Source: Pogona vitticeps
Lineage: Eukaryota > Chordata > Lepidosauria > Squamata > Agamidae
NCBI RefSeq assembly: GCF_051106095.1
Contig: NC_135786.1
Span: 203,919,501 to 203,983,500, forward strand
DNA length: 64,000 nucleotides
Reading direction: 5' to 3'
Shown: positions 31,790 to 43,075 of the stretch, piece after piece
How positions within the stretch are numbered: the stretch's first letter is position 1
How the letters are laid out: every line of letters starts with the position of its first letter
Translations under genes and position numbers: made by a program
Notes under the pieces: generated by a model
Seen by the model: the letters and a program-made list of their open reading frames with translations, nothing else
Told to the model about the DNA's origin: nothing
Databases searched by the model: none

Positions 31790-31978
31790 GTGCTATCATG
31801 TCAGAACTGATTTACAGCAATCCTAATAAGGTTTTCAAGGTAAGTGAGATATCTGAGGAGTGGTTTTGCCAGCCTCAGCCCCCCACCCCGGCCCGGCAAT
31901 TTCCCAGAGCTAGGTAGGGATTTGAATCCTGGTCTCCTGAGCTATAGCCTGTCACTCTATCCACTACACCATGCTATG
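31736..31978 (-). mobile_element. tRNA-derived SINE with (GTT)n tail
   Basis: In the minus sense it begins with a tRNA-like ATGGTGTAGTGGATAGAGTG, has a B box close to GGATTCAAATCC, a G/C-rich middle and an RTE-like tail ending in about 17 AAC units (31736..31789 as GTT). The retained promoter boxes make this the best preserved member in the window. Confidence 0.7.
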
Positions 31979-32899
31979 TATATGTGAATTTTACACATCC
32001 AAGTGTCACTTCTTGAATTCCCCACTTCATCAAAATGTATTATCTAGTTGTAGATACCATCTCATAATATTTTTAATGACTTTGTTCAGTCTGCTTAAGC
32101 TTAATTTTACTTCCAAAAATGTATTCTTATTTTTATTTAATATTATTTAAGCTGTGTCAGGCCACAAAATGAATACATCCTGAACAAGCAGACAATAGTT
32201 GTGGATCCTGGGTTAGAGAATATATTTGTTTCTCAAAGAGGAAGCTGTTTTAGCAGCAGCAGAGGTCTTGCAGCACCTGTAGAAGATTTATCTGTTAAAA
32301 CTGTCACAGAAGTCTTTCCCTCACTTTTTGTTCATAGTTCTGTTTCTGATTTCAAATATACTTTCAGCAGTAGAATTTTATTTGGCAACCCATTAATTGT
32401 TGCAATGAGTTTGTTGAAAACATTGTACACAGTATCACTGAGCAAACAGAAGCTGCATTAATCCCCCAACGTGGGAAGGATTTTTATTATATTACATTTG
32501 TGGGAAATGGAAAATGAAGGACAAACCTTATGAGACTTCTTTACTGTGCAGATTCAAATTCTCCCCAGAAATAATAGGAATAATGCTGATTTTTCTCATT
32601 ATTTGTGTTCTCCTATTATAATCTCCAGTTTTTGTGTGTGTTGTTCATGTCATACACAAACTCCTTCAAGTGTCTCTTCTAAATCTCCTGAGAGATAGAA
32701 TCTTTCGACAATTCCTTCATCTCACTAAAAACCAGGTTCTACAGAAGACTGTGGGTATCATTAGAGCAGCAGCTTCATCAGCTAACAGTGAGCATGCTCC
32801 CTCTGTGGAGCAGGCTCAGTAACAGCAAGAGAGAGAGAGGAAAAAAAAATCTCACTGGGAGGATCAGAGAGGTGGATTGAGCCAGGAGAAAAACGTGAA
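31979..32899. promoter_or_regulatory. GDAP1: GDAP1 upstream region, CpG-poor
   Basis: This is the sequence upstream of the GDAP1 ATG. It is AT-rich and has very few CpG dinucleotides, so no CpG-island promoter is visible. There is no clear TATA box at a sensible spacing. A GA/A-rich stretch at 32829..32850 precedes the start. The 5' UTR and any upstream non-coding exon cannot be placed. 32240..32300 may be a decayed Penelope-like tail. Confidence 0.4.
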
Positions 32900-33016
32900 A
32901 TGGCAGAAGAGAAGGAGAACCAGACTGTAAGTGAAATGCCTCCGGCTGAAGTGGATTCTAAGCCTGATAACAAACTGATCCTCTACCACTGGACACAATC
33001 TTTCAGTTCTCAAAAG
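32900..33016 (+). CDS. GDAP1: GDAP1 coding exon 1
   Basis: 39 codons from [10 protein letters not shown] to SFSSQK. The start context is GTGAAATGG (A at -3, G at +4), a good Kozak match. The GTAAAT donor follows directly in phase 0. [14 protein letters not shown] is conserved; the first 23 residues are not. Confidence 0.93.
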
Positions 33017-36000
33017 GTAAATGGCTAGCCTGGTGGAAATCTGACATTCCAGGGATGTCAGATTTCAGAACCCAGACAGCTCCTTCTTTCCGGTTTGCCC
33101 ACCCAAGGGCGGATGCTGTGCTAGTGAATGGATGGTGCTTATTTAGGCACAGTGGTGTGTATCCTTGGGAAAGGAAGGGATGGATGACGATGTTGAGGGG
33201 GTGCATGAGCCAAAAGCCTTTCCAAACAGGCCTGAGAATCCTTGTAATTTTCACTGTTTGTTTTGCATTTGAAAATAATCAGCTGCTTCTAAAAATATAT
33301 GAACTGAGCTGTATAACAAAGAAATGTTTCGTGCCAGCTTCTACCTATGTGGGCTTATTTACAGCCAGGGTGGGGAACCTCTCGTCCTTCACATGGTTTT
33401 GCCTACAGCTCCCATCAGCTCCATTCAGCAAGGCCAGTGGTGAGGGATTGTGGGAGTTAAAGTCTAAAAGAACGGCTACACCAGGGACTCCAGCCCTGAT
33501 TACAGAAACCACACAGCAGTGTTTCTCCACTAGTTCTCTCCAGGTAGGTTAGATTGCAACTCTCATCATCATCCCAGTTTAACAGCACAAGAAGGTACCT
33601 GGTTGGGAAAAGGCTACCACACAGTAAACAAAGCAAGTCAAATAAAAAAACAAAACTCTTCTAGCTTTTTCCTTGATGTGTTTAGTACGTCTCTGTTATT
33701 AAACCAGCTTCCAAGGAAGCCATTTGCACCCTAGGTGCAACTGTTGTAAGCAATTTGTTACTTCTCTCTCTCTTCCTATATATATATATCTTGTCATGTT
33801 GCATGTCTGTCCCTGCCAACATCCTCCAAGAATGTAAATCAGGAAGTATAGAGAGTAAAAGGCACAAATTACGTGCTGCCAGTAAGTTGTGTCTTTTTCT
33901 GTAGATGTATTTTAATGTAATCTTATGTTTATTGCTGTCAACTCTTACGTTGATGGAAAGGGCCCCCAGTCCAACGATGCATTGACAATTCTGATTGGTG
34001 CTCAGGGAACAGTGTGTTCTCTTATTGCCATTTAAATTGTAAAAATGAATTGTCTCCTTTTCACTAGGTTTTTATTTATTCATTTCAGAGGATATCTACC
34101 TTTCTTTTATTAATCTGTGTAAATCAAGTGGCTTATAGTTTAAGAGCTGTCGAATAAAACAACATAATGAAATAACATATAAGGTAAAATAATGTAAGAT
34201 GTTTCTAGTAAAACAACAGGAAGGAAGCAATATAAACATGCAATCGCATTGTGTGCATCAGTAGGCGTGATTCGGTTCATGTCTTGCTTCTGGCAGTTCC
34301 TCAGTTTTAACCCCCCCAAATGGTGAAGATTCATTTTCGTGCAAAAACATTTTATTAACCAACAAGGAAGTATCATGAACAACAATCTCTGTGGGGCCAA
34401 CGGGCTCATCCAACAGGTCTCTCCAGGACTAACAATCTTTCCGTTCAGGTGTGACAAAAGAATTTACCAATGAGGGTTTACCCCAAATCACTTGTGGTCA
34501 GCGGGTTTCCATGTAGGATTTTGTAGGCTGGGACAGATAGTCCCACAGCATGGGTGTCTCGCCTATTCCCCTTCAGTGGGAGTTGTAGGACAGCTGGTTG
34601 GTATGGGTTAGTCCTCCTTCTTCCAGACATCTCCCTTTCTGGCATACACGCACGCTGTCTATTATATAGGCTCGGCCCCTTCCAACTGTACAGCAATGCT
34701 TCCCTTCTCTCCCTTTAGGGTACCTATTCTCTCCCTGTCTATTTTAGTCTCTGTTCTGCTCACCAGATGATATTGCTGACACCTCTCTATCTCTTGAAGG
34801 GGAAATTTCATCTTAACTTTCTCCTGAGTCCAGGGATCCTTCATCTCCAGCCATCTCTAGCCTATCAGAATTTCCTCCTTCTCTCTCCTCTTTTTCCTGT
34901 TCTCTTCTCATTCTATCCTCCTTTCCCAATCCACCTCTCCTTTTATTTCTTCCTCTGCCTTCATTACAAAGTACCCTCTGCTCTTGGGAGATTTGTCTTG
35001 TCCATTGTTTTCCTGTGATTTTCCCCTTCCCCCCCTCGCTCTTTCTCTCCTGCTATCCTAGATGGGCCATTGTTGGCACTAAGATGTAAACAGTCTCGTA
35101 GCCCTTGGTAGTGGATGATTGAGGGTTCAGCTCACCTTCTTCCTTGGGAGCTATTGCTTGTTCCTTCTCATAGTAGGTAATATTGGAATGGAAAACAGAA
35201 TGCCATTTGACATAAGTATACCTTGGCTGCCCTGAAACAAGCCAACAGTGATGGAACTATGCAGAAGTTTCTGTGGAGAATGTGCTTTTATCAGCACATG
35301 GTCTAGTCCAGAGCTAGGATAAGCGACTTTTTTTGGACTACAATTGTTAGAATCCCAGTGACTGAGCCAATATGGGATTGTGTGAGCTGTAGTAACAAAA
35401 ATAATGACTTTCCCAAGTTCTAGTTCTTTGTCTCATTAACTCCCACTTGCATGATTGCTAAGAACTCTAAGGAAGTCATACTTTCCTGTCTTGCTTCACC
35501 CCAAGACATGTGGGAAAGACGTAATGTGTTCAAATGGCAGAAAGTGAAGAACAGCAGGATGAATTGGACAATGCCTCAAAAAATTAAAGAAGAAGAAGAG
35601 GTCTCCAGTATTATACTTAGATCAGGGCCCTTAATGTGGGTTTCCCTGTTCTGTGAATCAATAAGGTGTGTGTGTGGTGGTGGTGGGGAGTATTAAATCT
35701 TCAGTAAGAATATTCCTCATTTTTTTTCCAGGTACGCTTGGTAATTGCTGAAAAGGGCCTCAAATGTCAAGAGCATGATGTTAGCCTTCCACTGAGTGAA
35801 CACAATGAGCCTTGGTTTATGCGATTAAATGCATCTGGAGAAGTGCCTGTGCTCATTCACAGAGAAAACATAATTTGTGATGCAACTCAGATTATTGACT
35901 ACTTGGAAGAGACTTTTGTGAATGGTAATGTAACAACATTGTATATTTTTAATAATGTGGGTGTGTGTGAGTTACATTTTAAGGGAGAGATGGGCATAAT

Positions 36001-39000
36001 TTGCATCCTTTAATCCAGCCATTTTCAGTGGAGGCCCTATGGGGCCCGTTCCCCCCGTCACATTTGAAGGGGGCAACAGACTGGAAACAATTCTTCACAC
36101 ACTACCTTATAAACTTTGTTATGAGGTTTATACAATCCTGATTTGGCCTCTACTGTTTTCATTTTGTGATTATGGCTGTGGCCAAAAAAAAGTTGAAAAT
36201 GACCGCTTTAACCTACTGAAGCTATGCATAAGAACATAAGAACAACCTTGCTGGATCAAGCCAAGGGCCCATCTAGTCCAGCTTCCTGCATCCCATAGTG
36301 GCCCCACTGGATGCCTGTGGGAACACACAAGATAACTAGATACCCATCTCCTGATACCCCTCCTCTGCATCTGGCATTTTGAAGTAACTTCCTTTTAAGC
36401 CTGTAAAGTATACATCCCCATCATGATTTGTAACCTGCAATGGACTTTTCCTCCAGAAATCTGTCCAATCTGTCCAATCCCCTTTTAAAGGCATTTAGGC
36501 CAGATGTCATCAGCACATCCTGTGGCAAGGGGGTTCCACAGACTAACAACATGCTGGGTAAAGAAATAATTTTTTGTCTGTTCTCACTCTCTCAAACTCA
36601 ATTCGAGTGGATGTTCTCTGGTTCTGTTATTATGTGAGAGGGAAAAGAGCTTCCCTCTATCCAATTTATCCATCCCCTCTATAATTTTATACATCTCAAT
36701 CACGTCCCCACCTCAGGCGCTTTTTCTCTAGACTAAAATGCCCCAAACACTGTAGCCTTTCCTCATAAAGGAGGTGCCCCAGCCCAGTCATCATTTTAGT
36801 CACTCTTCTCTGCACCCTTTCCAGTTCAATTATGTCTTTTTTGAGGTGCGGCAACCAGAACAGTACGCAATATTCCAGGTGCGGCCCTACCAGCGTTTTG
36901 TACAATGGCATTATAATGCTGGCTGTTTTCAATCCTTTTTAAAATGATACCTAGCATGGAATTGGCCTTCTTCACTGGGTTGACACTTTCATTGAGGTGT
37001 CCACCAGCACACCAAGATCTCTTTCCTGATCTGTCATGCACAGCTCAGAACCCGTGCTCAGAACCTATGCTCTACCACCATTGCCAAAACAAGGTAGTAC
37101 ACTAGCAAAATCTTGCTGACTGCATATTCATTTTAAACCAAGGTGCACAGGGAGCACACACTGTGTTTCAAAGCTGAGTTCTGGGGAGGCACCATGTCTA
37201 GCATTCTGAAATTTATAAAATGTGTGGTGATCACAGCTTTGGCAAGGAGGAGGTATGGATGGGGGCTAAAAAAATGTTTAGGGATACAGACTATCTACAG
37301 ACCACATATTTTCCAACCCAACTTTATGCCTCAGGATTTGTTTTCATGTACAAATGTTTGCCCGTGGCTTGGGTAAGTTATTAGCTGCAACACATAATAC
37401 ACAACTTAGACCTTGCAGTACACAGAAAAATAGACTAGTACGAGAATTGTTTGAGCTAGGTTTCGATCAAAGTCAGACAGGGGTTTCCTCTCCTTAGGGA
37501 GATGGGAAGCTGCTTCAGCCCAAATTGGAATAACTGTTCATCTACCCCAGCATTAACTATTAACTAATGGGCAGTGCCTCTCTAAGATTTCAGACAGGAC
37601 CTTGCTTTGTTCCCTGCTTTCTGAGCCTCCTAAATTGAAAAGTCAGGTCTTGAACATTAATGTCTGAAGCCATCCCTAATGGAGCATAGGTTGGGTGATA
37701 TTAAGGATGGTTTCAATAGGTCTTTATTTCCTACACACTATTAAAGTGGTAAGAGATAGTAAGACCCTTAATATTACCCCTTCAATTTTGTATTAATAAT
37801 TAGCTATATGTGTCTGTCCACCCAGAAAAAACTCCAAAACTAATGCCAGAAGAAGGAAACATGTATTATCCAAGGGTTCAACACTATAGGGAGCTCTTGG
37901 ATTCCTTGCCTATGGATGCCTATACACATGGTTGCATCTTACATCCTGAATTAACCGTTGACTCGATGATTCCAGCTTATGCCACAAGTCGAATTCGAAG
38001 TAAGTACCATTAATATTTTAATAATGTTTTCTATGTTTTCTCAGGCTTCTGTAGCACTTCAAATACCACTCAAAATACTGAGATGTTAATCCTTTAGAGC
38101 CTCTGTAACATTTTGCAGTTTTTAATTGGAATGGAGAAAACCACTTGCTTTCATTGTACATTATTGCAACAGTACATAGGTCAGATCATCTTTTAAATGC
38201 TTTGCTTCCATGTGATTACCATTTTGAAGTGGAGTTATATATTGGGGAATTTTGGTTCTGCCTTTTAGTAAGCAGAATATGAGGTAGAAAAAGTAACAAC
38301 AACAGCAACAACACAGAAATGTGGAAAGATCGGTTCAGTCTCAAAGCCCACCCCCTGATTTCTTTTCTGCACAAATTAGCACTTTGCGTGGTAAAATCAC
38401 TATAGAAAAAGGCATCTTTACTTACAGTTACCACTTTTAGTTACAGTCAGAACAGAAAAGGCAGGGAAGCCATGTTGAAACCCTCCATGCTTAGAGGAAG
38501 GTCAGAAATAGTGGAAGGCTTTAAAACCATTAATACAAACAAACAAAATTGCTATTATCCCAGTTAAATAACAAATATAATGGTTGTGGTTTTTTCAGGG
38601 TTAATTCCTGTGACCACAGCATCTATCCCTAAAATATACTTCAGTACCTAAAGGAGCCTCAGGTTTTAAAAACACTGGGCAAAACCCTGTTTCCTAAATT
38701 ATACGGTGTAAGGGTGGCAACATCACTGACAGGTGGAGATTGCTGGTAAGTAGAATTCATGTGTTCATCTCAGACTTCCCAGCTCACCCACAGTGAGACT
38801 GATTGAGGGCATGTTGTGCAAGCACTGGAACTGAAGCAGGAACTCTTTAATTGCCAGCCATCTCCCCTGCCAGACAATATTAGTGGCAGTGGCAGATTGC
38901 CAGTAATTAGAGGTCCTGCTTCTGTCTCAGGATTCACCCCACTTGTGTGCAATGAGAAAGATTACAAACAACTTTGGCAAGCCTTGGGATCAAAGCAGGA

Positions 39001-42000
39001 ACTCTTTAATTACCAGGAGTCTCCAACTGGTGATGCCATCATCCTTATGCTGGCATAATTTATGCAACATTTGTGATGGTTATAATGCTTATGAAGTTCT
39101 CTTTTGAAGCAACATTTTTAGAAACAAAGATGTGCCCTTTGACTAATATCAGATGGCTTTATCCTTAAGGGTTTCCGTTTTTAAATGTCTAATTCATCCA
39201 TATTTCCATTTATTTATCATAAATTGCAGGAATGAAATAACACAACTAAAATTGTTTTCCTTTTAAATGCTGCTTTTCATTTACAGAAATTATCACAGAT
39301 CTATGGGATTCATTTTAAATTGAGGACTGTAGGGTTTGTTTGTATTATGTGAGTAAAATATTGAATCAAGCAGATATTATTATTTTTTTTAAAAGTTCCT
39401 GACCAATGTGTTTAAATATGCTGAAGTATTAACTTGCCATGTTGATGAAATTTGTTAAATTTTAGTGATCTTAAGGTAACATTTTTAGTGAGTTTATTGT
39501 TCTTTTATCAGGCCAAATAGGTAACACTGAATCTGAATTAAAGAAACTTGCTGAAGAAAATCCAGATTTACAAGATGCATATATAGCAAAGCAGAAACGT
39601 CTCAAAGTAAGGAAAGAATATATATGATTGATGAAAAACTGATTCAGCATGTTAGGGTTGCTGTGATTGGCATATAATATTAATAATTGGATACTACTTA
39701 GCAATGTGTGTACTTACCTTAAGAAAAAGGCTATTTGAAGCAAAATTGTTTATAGTAACTTCGCTTTTGTGTACATGTCTTGCTATTTCTGCTCTGTGTG
39801 CTCATTGCGTAGAGCCAAACCAAATGCATGCTCTCTCAGATGTAATTCTCACTGCGTTCAGGTAAGTGTATATTGTTTTGTAGCATAAATACATTGTCTA
39901 TTTATTTTCTCCAGTCTAAACTGATGGATCATGATAACATAAAGTACTTAAAGAAAATATTGGATGAACTGGAAAAAGTTTTGGACCAGGTTGAGACCGA
40001 GTTGCAAAGAAGAAATGAGGAAACACCAGGTAAGCATTTTTTCAACATCCATTCTTGATCAGAGTAATGGCAATGCACTGATAGTTCCAAATTGGATTAT
40101 ATAATCTATTTTGCATAAGGTTGCCCTTGTGGAATGTTCAGAACATCCTACAGGTCCTTCTTTAATAAGGACAGATTAAAGAGATGATATAACAGCAGGA
40201 CAGTTATATTTCCAATTGGCCCAATTCAAAATGCTAATGGATATCTTTAAAGTCCTATGAGGTCTTAAGGAAAGCAATTCTTGGGGAGCAACCTATGTTC
40301 CTAGAGCAGAGATGATATCTTGGGACGTGTGCCACTGAGTATGAAAGTATGGCTCACACCAAGTTAAGTGTGAGTAGCCCCCTTCCCATTTCCTCATACA
40401 GAAATGCTTCAGGCAGAACTTCAGACAAAACCCAAGAAAAGGAATGAGTATTTACTGGCTTTGTAGGAAGAAAAACAGATACAATTTTTCAGATTCTTTT
40501 AGACCACAAAATGCCAATTGTGTAAGAGGGAATACATATTTTTTATATTAAAGACCAAAATCCTAAATACAGTGGCCATGAAGAAAGCCCTGTTAGGTTA
40601 AATGGGATGTACTAGTTAGTAAAGATGCTTAGGATTGTTCACTCAAGTGTCTTTGTGAGCTATTGTTAGTATTCTTTGACTTAACCAACCCTCACCCTAC
40701 TTTAATGTCTGAAATCAGATGATATCCAGTATGGTCACCCCATGACTAAAGCCAGTGAGTATCATGCCTATCTCCCAATGACACTGGGATTTCCCGCTTC
40801 ATTCAGTTATGAGCCCATCTAATCCCAGAATTCTGTTTCCACAATAGCCAGCCTGATGCTTATGGAAAGCCCACAAGTGGAACTGGAGAGGGATACCACT
40901 TTCTTGCTTGCATACCTCAGCAACAGTAATGCAGACAGGAATAAGGCCTCTGATACTGGAGAAAACATACAACCATTATGAACTGTTTGCTTTATTATTT
41001 ACATTATTTACATGCCTCCTGATCATCAGAAGATCTCAAAATGGAGTACAAGCAATTACACAGTTTAGAACAATTTCAAATAATGCATGCAGCACATGCT
41101 ATATCAGCACTCCACAACAGATAGTGAGCCCTCGGCCCAAAAGGTTTGGTGAGGAAACACCCAAATGGAAAGAGAGTAATCTGTCCTGGGTCTCCACATA
41201 ATTTCCTTTTTTTCCAGCAGTCGAATGCAGGGGAGGACCTCCTGAGCAGATTATAAAGTTTGGCCAGATGCAGGCATACCTTGATCTACAAATTTAATGC
41301 ATTCTCCGGAACATTACGTAATGCGGAAAAGTTGTAAACCGAAATACTGATTGCCATAGGAACAGAGGCAGTGCTACAAACCTCCAGGCATAATGCATCA
41401 TGGGGAAACTTTCTTCATACTCTGAAAAAAAAAACAGAAAAAAAGTAAACCGAGACATTATTTTCCATGGATTTTGTTTCGTAAACTAAAAATTACATTA
41501 ACTGAGGTGTTCGTAAACTGAGGTACACTTATATATAGATATCGGGAGAGCCATTCTTCCAAGTATGGTCTTAGAATTGAAGGGTATTGGCCACCAATAC
41601 ATGTCATATTTATCTGTAAGGTGTTCATGTCAAGAATTGGCTGCCCCATATTGCATTAGTTGCATGGAAGCTCCATGGTGTCTTCAGTGAGTAATATCAT
41701 TGATAGTTCTGTCATCAATGAATTTGCCCAATCCAAATTGGTGTCCATCACTTCATATGTAGCGATTTGGACAGTATTGGCCAAGTGTTGCATGTTGGCG
41801 CTTCAAATTTCAAGAAAAACAATCTGATTCTCAAGGTTAAGAAGAAGGGGGAAGTTAATTTTTCAGTTCCTTTAACTTAGACTGGGGTTATTCATTTTAG
41901 ACTGGTAACTTTTCAGCTATTATAAGCAGTGCCTGGCATTTGCTCACGAACGATCTGTTTATCATGTCTTTTCCAAAATAGTTTGGGACAATAGGGAATT

Positions 42001-42480
42001 AAACACAATACCGAAAATAGTCAGAGGGCTGCTAACCTGGAGCTCTTTCATATCCAATTGCAGGCTACTAACCTCTTAACTCTTTATTTTTTATTAGAAA
42101 ATGGGCACCAGCCTTGGCTCTGTGGTGAGTTTTTCAGTTTGGCTGATGTATCCCTTGCTGTTACGTTGCATCGACTGAAATTCATTGGACTGGCAAGAAG
42201 AAACTGGGGGAATGGAAAACGACCTAATTTAGAAGCCTACTATGAGCGTGTCTTGAAGAGAAAAACATTCCACAAGGTTTTAGGACATGTCAACAACATA
42301 TTAATCTCAGCAGTTCTTCCAACTGCATTTCGAGTGGCAAAGAAGAGGGCACCAAAAGTGTTGGGCACAACTCTTTTGTTTAGCTTCTTAGCAGGAATAG
42401 GATATTTTGCTTTTGTTTGTCTCCGGAGGAGATTTCCCACCATGCTGTTATCATTTAGACCGAGGCAGAGCTACTTATAG
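32900..42480 (+). CDS. GDAP1: Ganglioside-induced differentiation-associated protein 1
   Basis: GDAP1 is a GST-like, tail-anchored protein of the mitochondrial outer membrane that affects mitochondrial fission, redox state and organelle contacts; human defects cause Charcot-Marie-Tooth disease. Six coding exons join in frame: 32900..33016, 35732..35924, 37826..37999, 39512..39606, 39915..40029, 42098..42480, giving 358 residues, the same length as human. The GST-N part has [15 protein letters not shown] and [20 protein letters not shown]; the middle has [20 protein letters not shown]; a charged helical loop spans about residues 163..231; the GST-C part has [18 protein letters not shown]; the tail has a membrane segment [17 protein letters not shown] and basic RRRF. 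All splice sites are GT..AG. The first 23 residues and the tip of the tail diverge from human; the rest is close. The gene looks intact. Confidence 0.97.
33365..33490. mobile_element. Degraded hAT-like MITE
   Basis: AGGGTGGGGAACCTCTCG at the left and an internal inverted pair, ACAGCTCCCATCAGCTCC against GGGATTGTGGGAGTTAAAGT, resemble common squamate hAT MITEs. The right terminus is lost. Confidence 0.45.
35309..35421. mobile_element. Degraded hAT-like MITE
   Basis: The left end CCAGAGCTAGGATAAGCGAC and right end ATGACTTTCCCAAGTTCTAG are partial inverted repeats, with the internal pair TTTTGGACTACAATTG against GTGAGCTGTAGTAAC. Diverged. Confidence 0.45.
35732..35924 (+). CDS. GDAP1: GDAP1 coding exon 2
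   Basis: Residues 40 to 103 plus one base of codon 104, [18 protein letters not shown] to DYLEETFVN. It carries most of the thioredoxin-like GST-N fold. The acceptor is TTTTTTCCAG and the donor GTAATG. Confidence 0.96.
36228..37065 (-). mobile_element. CR1 LINE 3' part in GDAP1 intron 2
   Basis: Reverse reading encodes [19 protein letters not shown]-like and [20 protein letters not shown] with [20 protein letters not shown] (36930..36800), the CR1 C-terminal signature. It ends in the AAGAACATAAGAACAACC-type 3' sequence near 36230. 5'-truncated, with frame breaks. Confidence 0.8.
37826..37999 (+). CDS. GDAP1: GDAP1 coding exon 3
   Basis: [18 protein letters not shown] to [11 protein letters not shown] plus one base of the next serine codon. 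Acceptor TCCACCCAG, donor GTAAGT. Confidence 0.96.
38729..39040 (+). repeat. Diverged tandem duplication, unit about 157 bp
   Basis: Two units in GDAP1 intron 3 align end to end. The best kept part is GCAGGAACTCTTTAATTGCC near 38837 against GCAGGAACTCTTTAATTACC near 38995. The upstream part (TCTCAGACTTCCCAGCTCAC against TCTCAGGATTCACCCCACTT) also aligns. The unit family is unknown. Confidence 0.6.
39512..39606 (+). CDS. GDAP1: GDAP1 coding exon 4
   Basis: Completes serine 162 and encodes [18 protein letters not shown] to KQKRLK. Part of the helical insertion characteristic of the GDAP1 family. Acceptor TTTTATCAG, donor GTAAGG. Confidence 0.95.
39915..40029 (+). CDS. GDAP1: GDAP1 coding exon 5
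   Basis: [18 protein letters not shown] to [12 protein letters not shown] plus one base; a charged amphipathic helix. Acceptor TTTTCTCCAG, donor GTAAGC. Confidence 0.96.
40030..42097 (+). other. GDAP1: GDAP1 intron 5
   Basis: 2.1 kb with one Tigger-like relic (41271..41530). Elsewhere no exon or clear repeat; 40560..40640 has wording seen in old amniote repeats near 47040 (GGATGTACTAG, TTAGGATTG) but is too short to classify. Confidence 0.6.
41271..41530. mobile_element. Tigger-like MITE, older
   Basis: The left end CAGGCATACCTTGATCTAC and right end GTAAACTGAGGTACACTT are imperfect inverted repeats of Tigger type. The inner part keeps CATTCTCCGGAACATTACG and AAAGTTGTAAACCGAAATAC. TA flanks are not clear on the left. 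Confidence 0.6.
42098..42480 (+). CDS. GDAP1: GDAP1 coding exon 6 (terminal)
   Basis: Completes Glu232 and runs from [18 protein letters not shown] to RPRQSYL and a TAG stop at 42478. It holds the GST-C core, the [18 protein letters not shown] helix and the single membrane anchor (about residues 319..338). Acceptor TTTTTATTAG. Confidence 0.97.
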
Positions 42481-43075
42481 ATTTGTGGGGTGGGTGAAGT
42501 TGTGAACAAACCATTTAACACCCTAAAGAATTTGGTCTGAGGGAGAATGGACCATAATATTTATATACTGTATATGATTTATTACCTTTCTGCCATTACT
42601 GAAATATATTGGCAATGCACAAATAACTGAAGGCTCTTCTAAATGAAACATTTCTTCTCTATAACATACCGGTACTGATTTGTCACAGTTGTTACTGATA
42701 GTTTTCCTACCAGCCATACGATATAAAGTTTGCCTCAGTTCAAACAGTAATGAAAGCTGTGCCTTTTTGGGTTTTGTTGTGAGGTATGGGTTATTCTTCA
42801 TTTTGATTTATACTTGGGGACGGGGCAGAATTTAGCAGTATGGTGTTTCCCAGAGGCAGTCTATTTCTGCAATCTGAGTCTCCAATCATAAGCTTTAAGT
42901 TAACTTAAAATGCCAAAACCAAAACAACATGAAATGAAATAACTGTTTTAGAGGAGAAGCTCTAAGCTGGGAAGTTGATATATTACATAGTTATTAAAGG
43001 ATTCCTTCAGACTTTCTGAAGTGAAGTGGTTTTTGGTGAAATTGACATGTTCTAAATAAAGTTTAGATGTGGCTC
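42481..43075 (+). other. GDAP1: GDAP1 3' UTR with candidate poly(A) signal
   Basis: AATAAA at 43055..43060 is the first clear poly(A) signal after the stop codon, giving a 3' UTR of roughly 600 bases. Longer isoforms could use later sites, which I cannot exclude. Confidence 0.55.

Larger units (their letters stand above)
33017..35731 (+). other. GDAP1: GDAP1 intron 1
   Basis: 2.7 kb with two decayed small DNA-transposon relics (33365..33490 and 35309..35421). The region 34480..34850 is C/T-rich and not recognised. No exon is supported. Confidence 0.7.

Noticed and set aside
31900-31978. tRNA gene
   Set aside because: A and B box-like sequences belong to the head of a tRNA-derived SINE with a long non-tRNA body and a GTT tail; no complete cloverleaf is seen.
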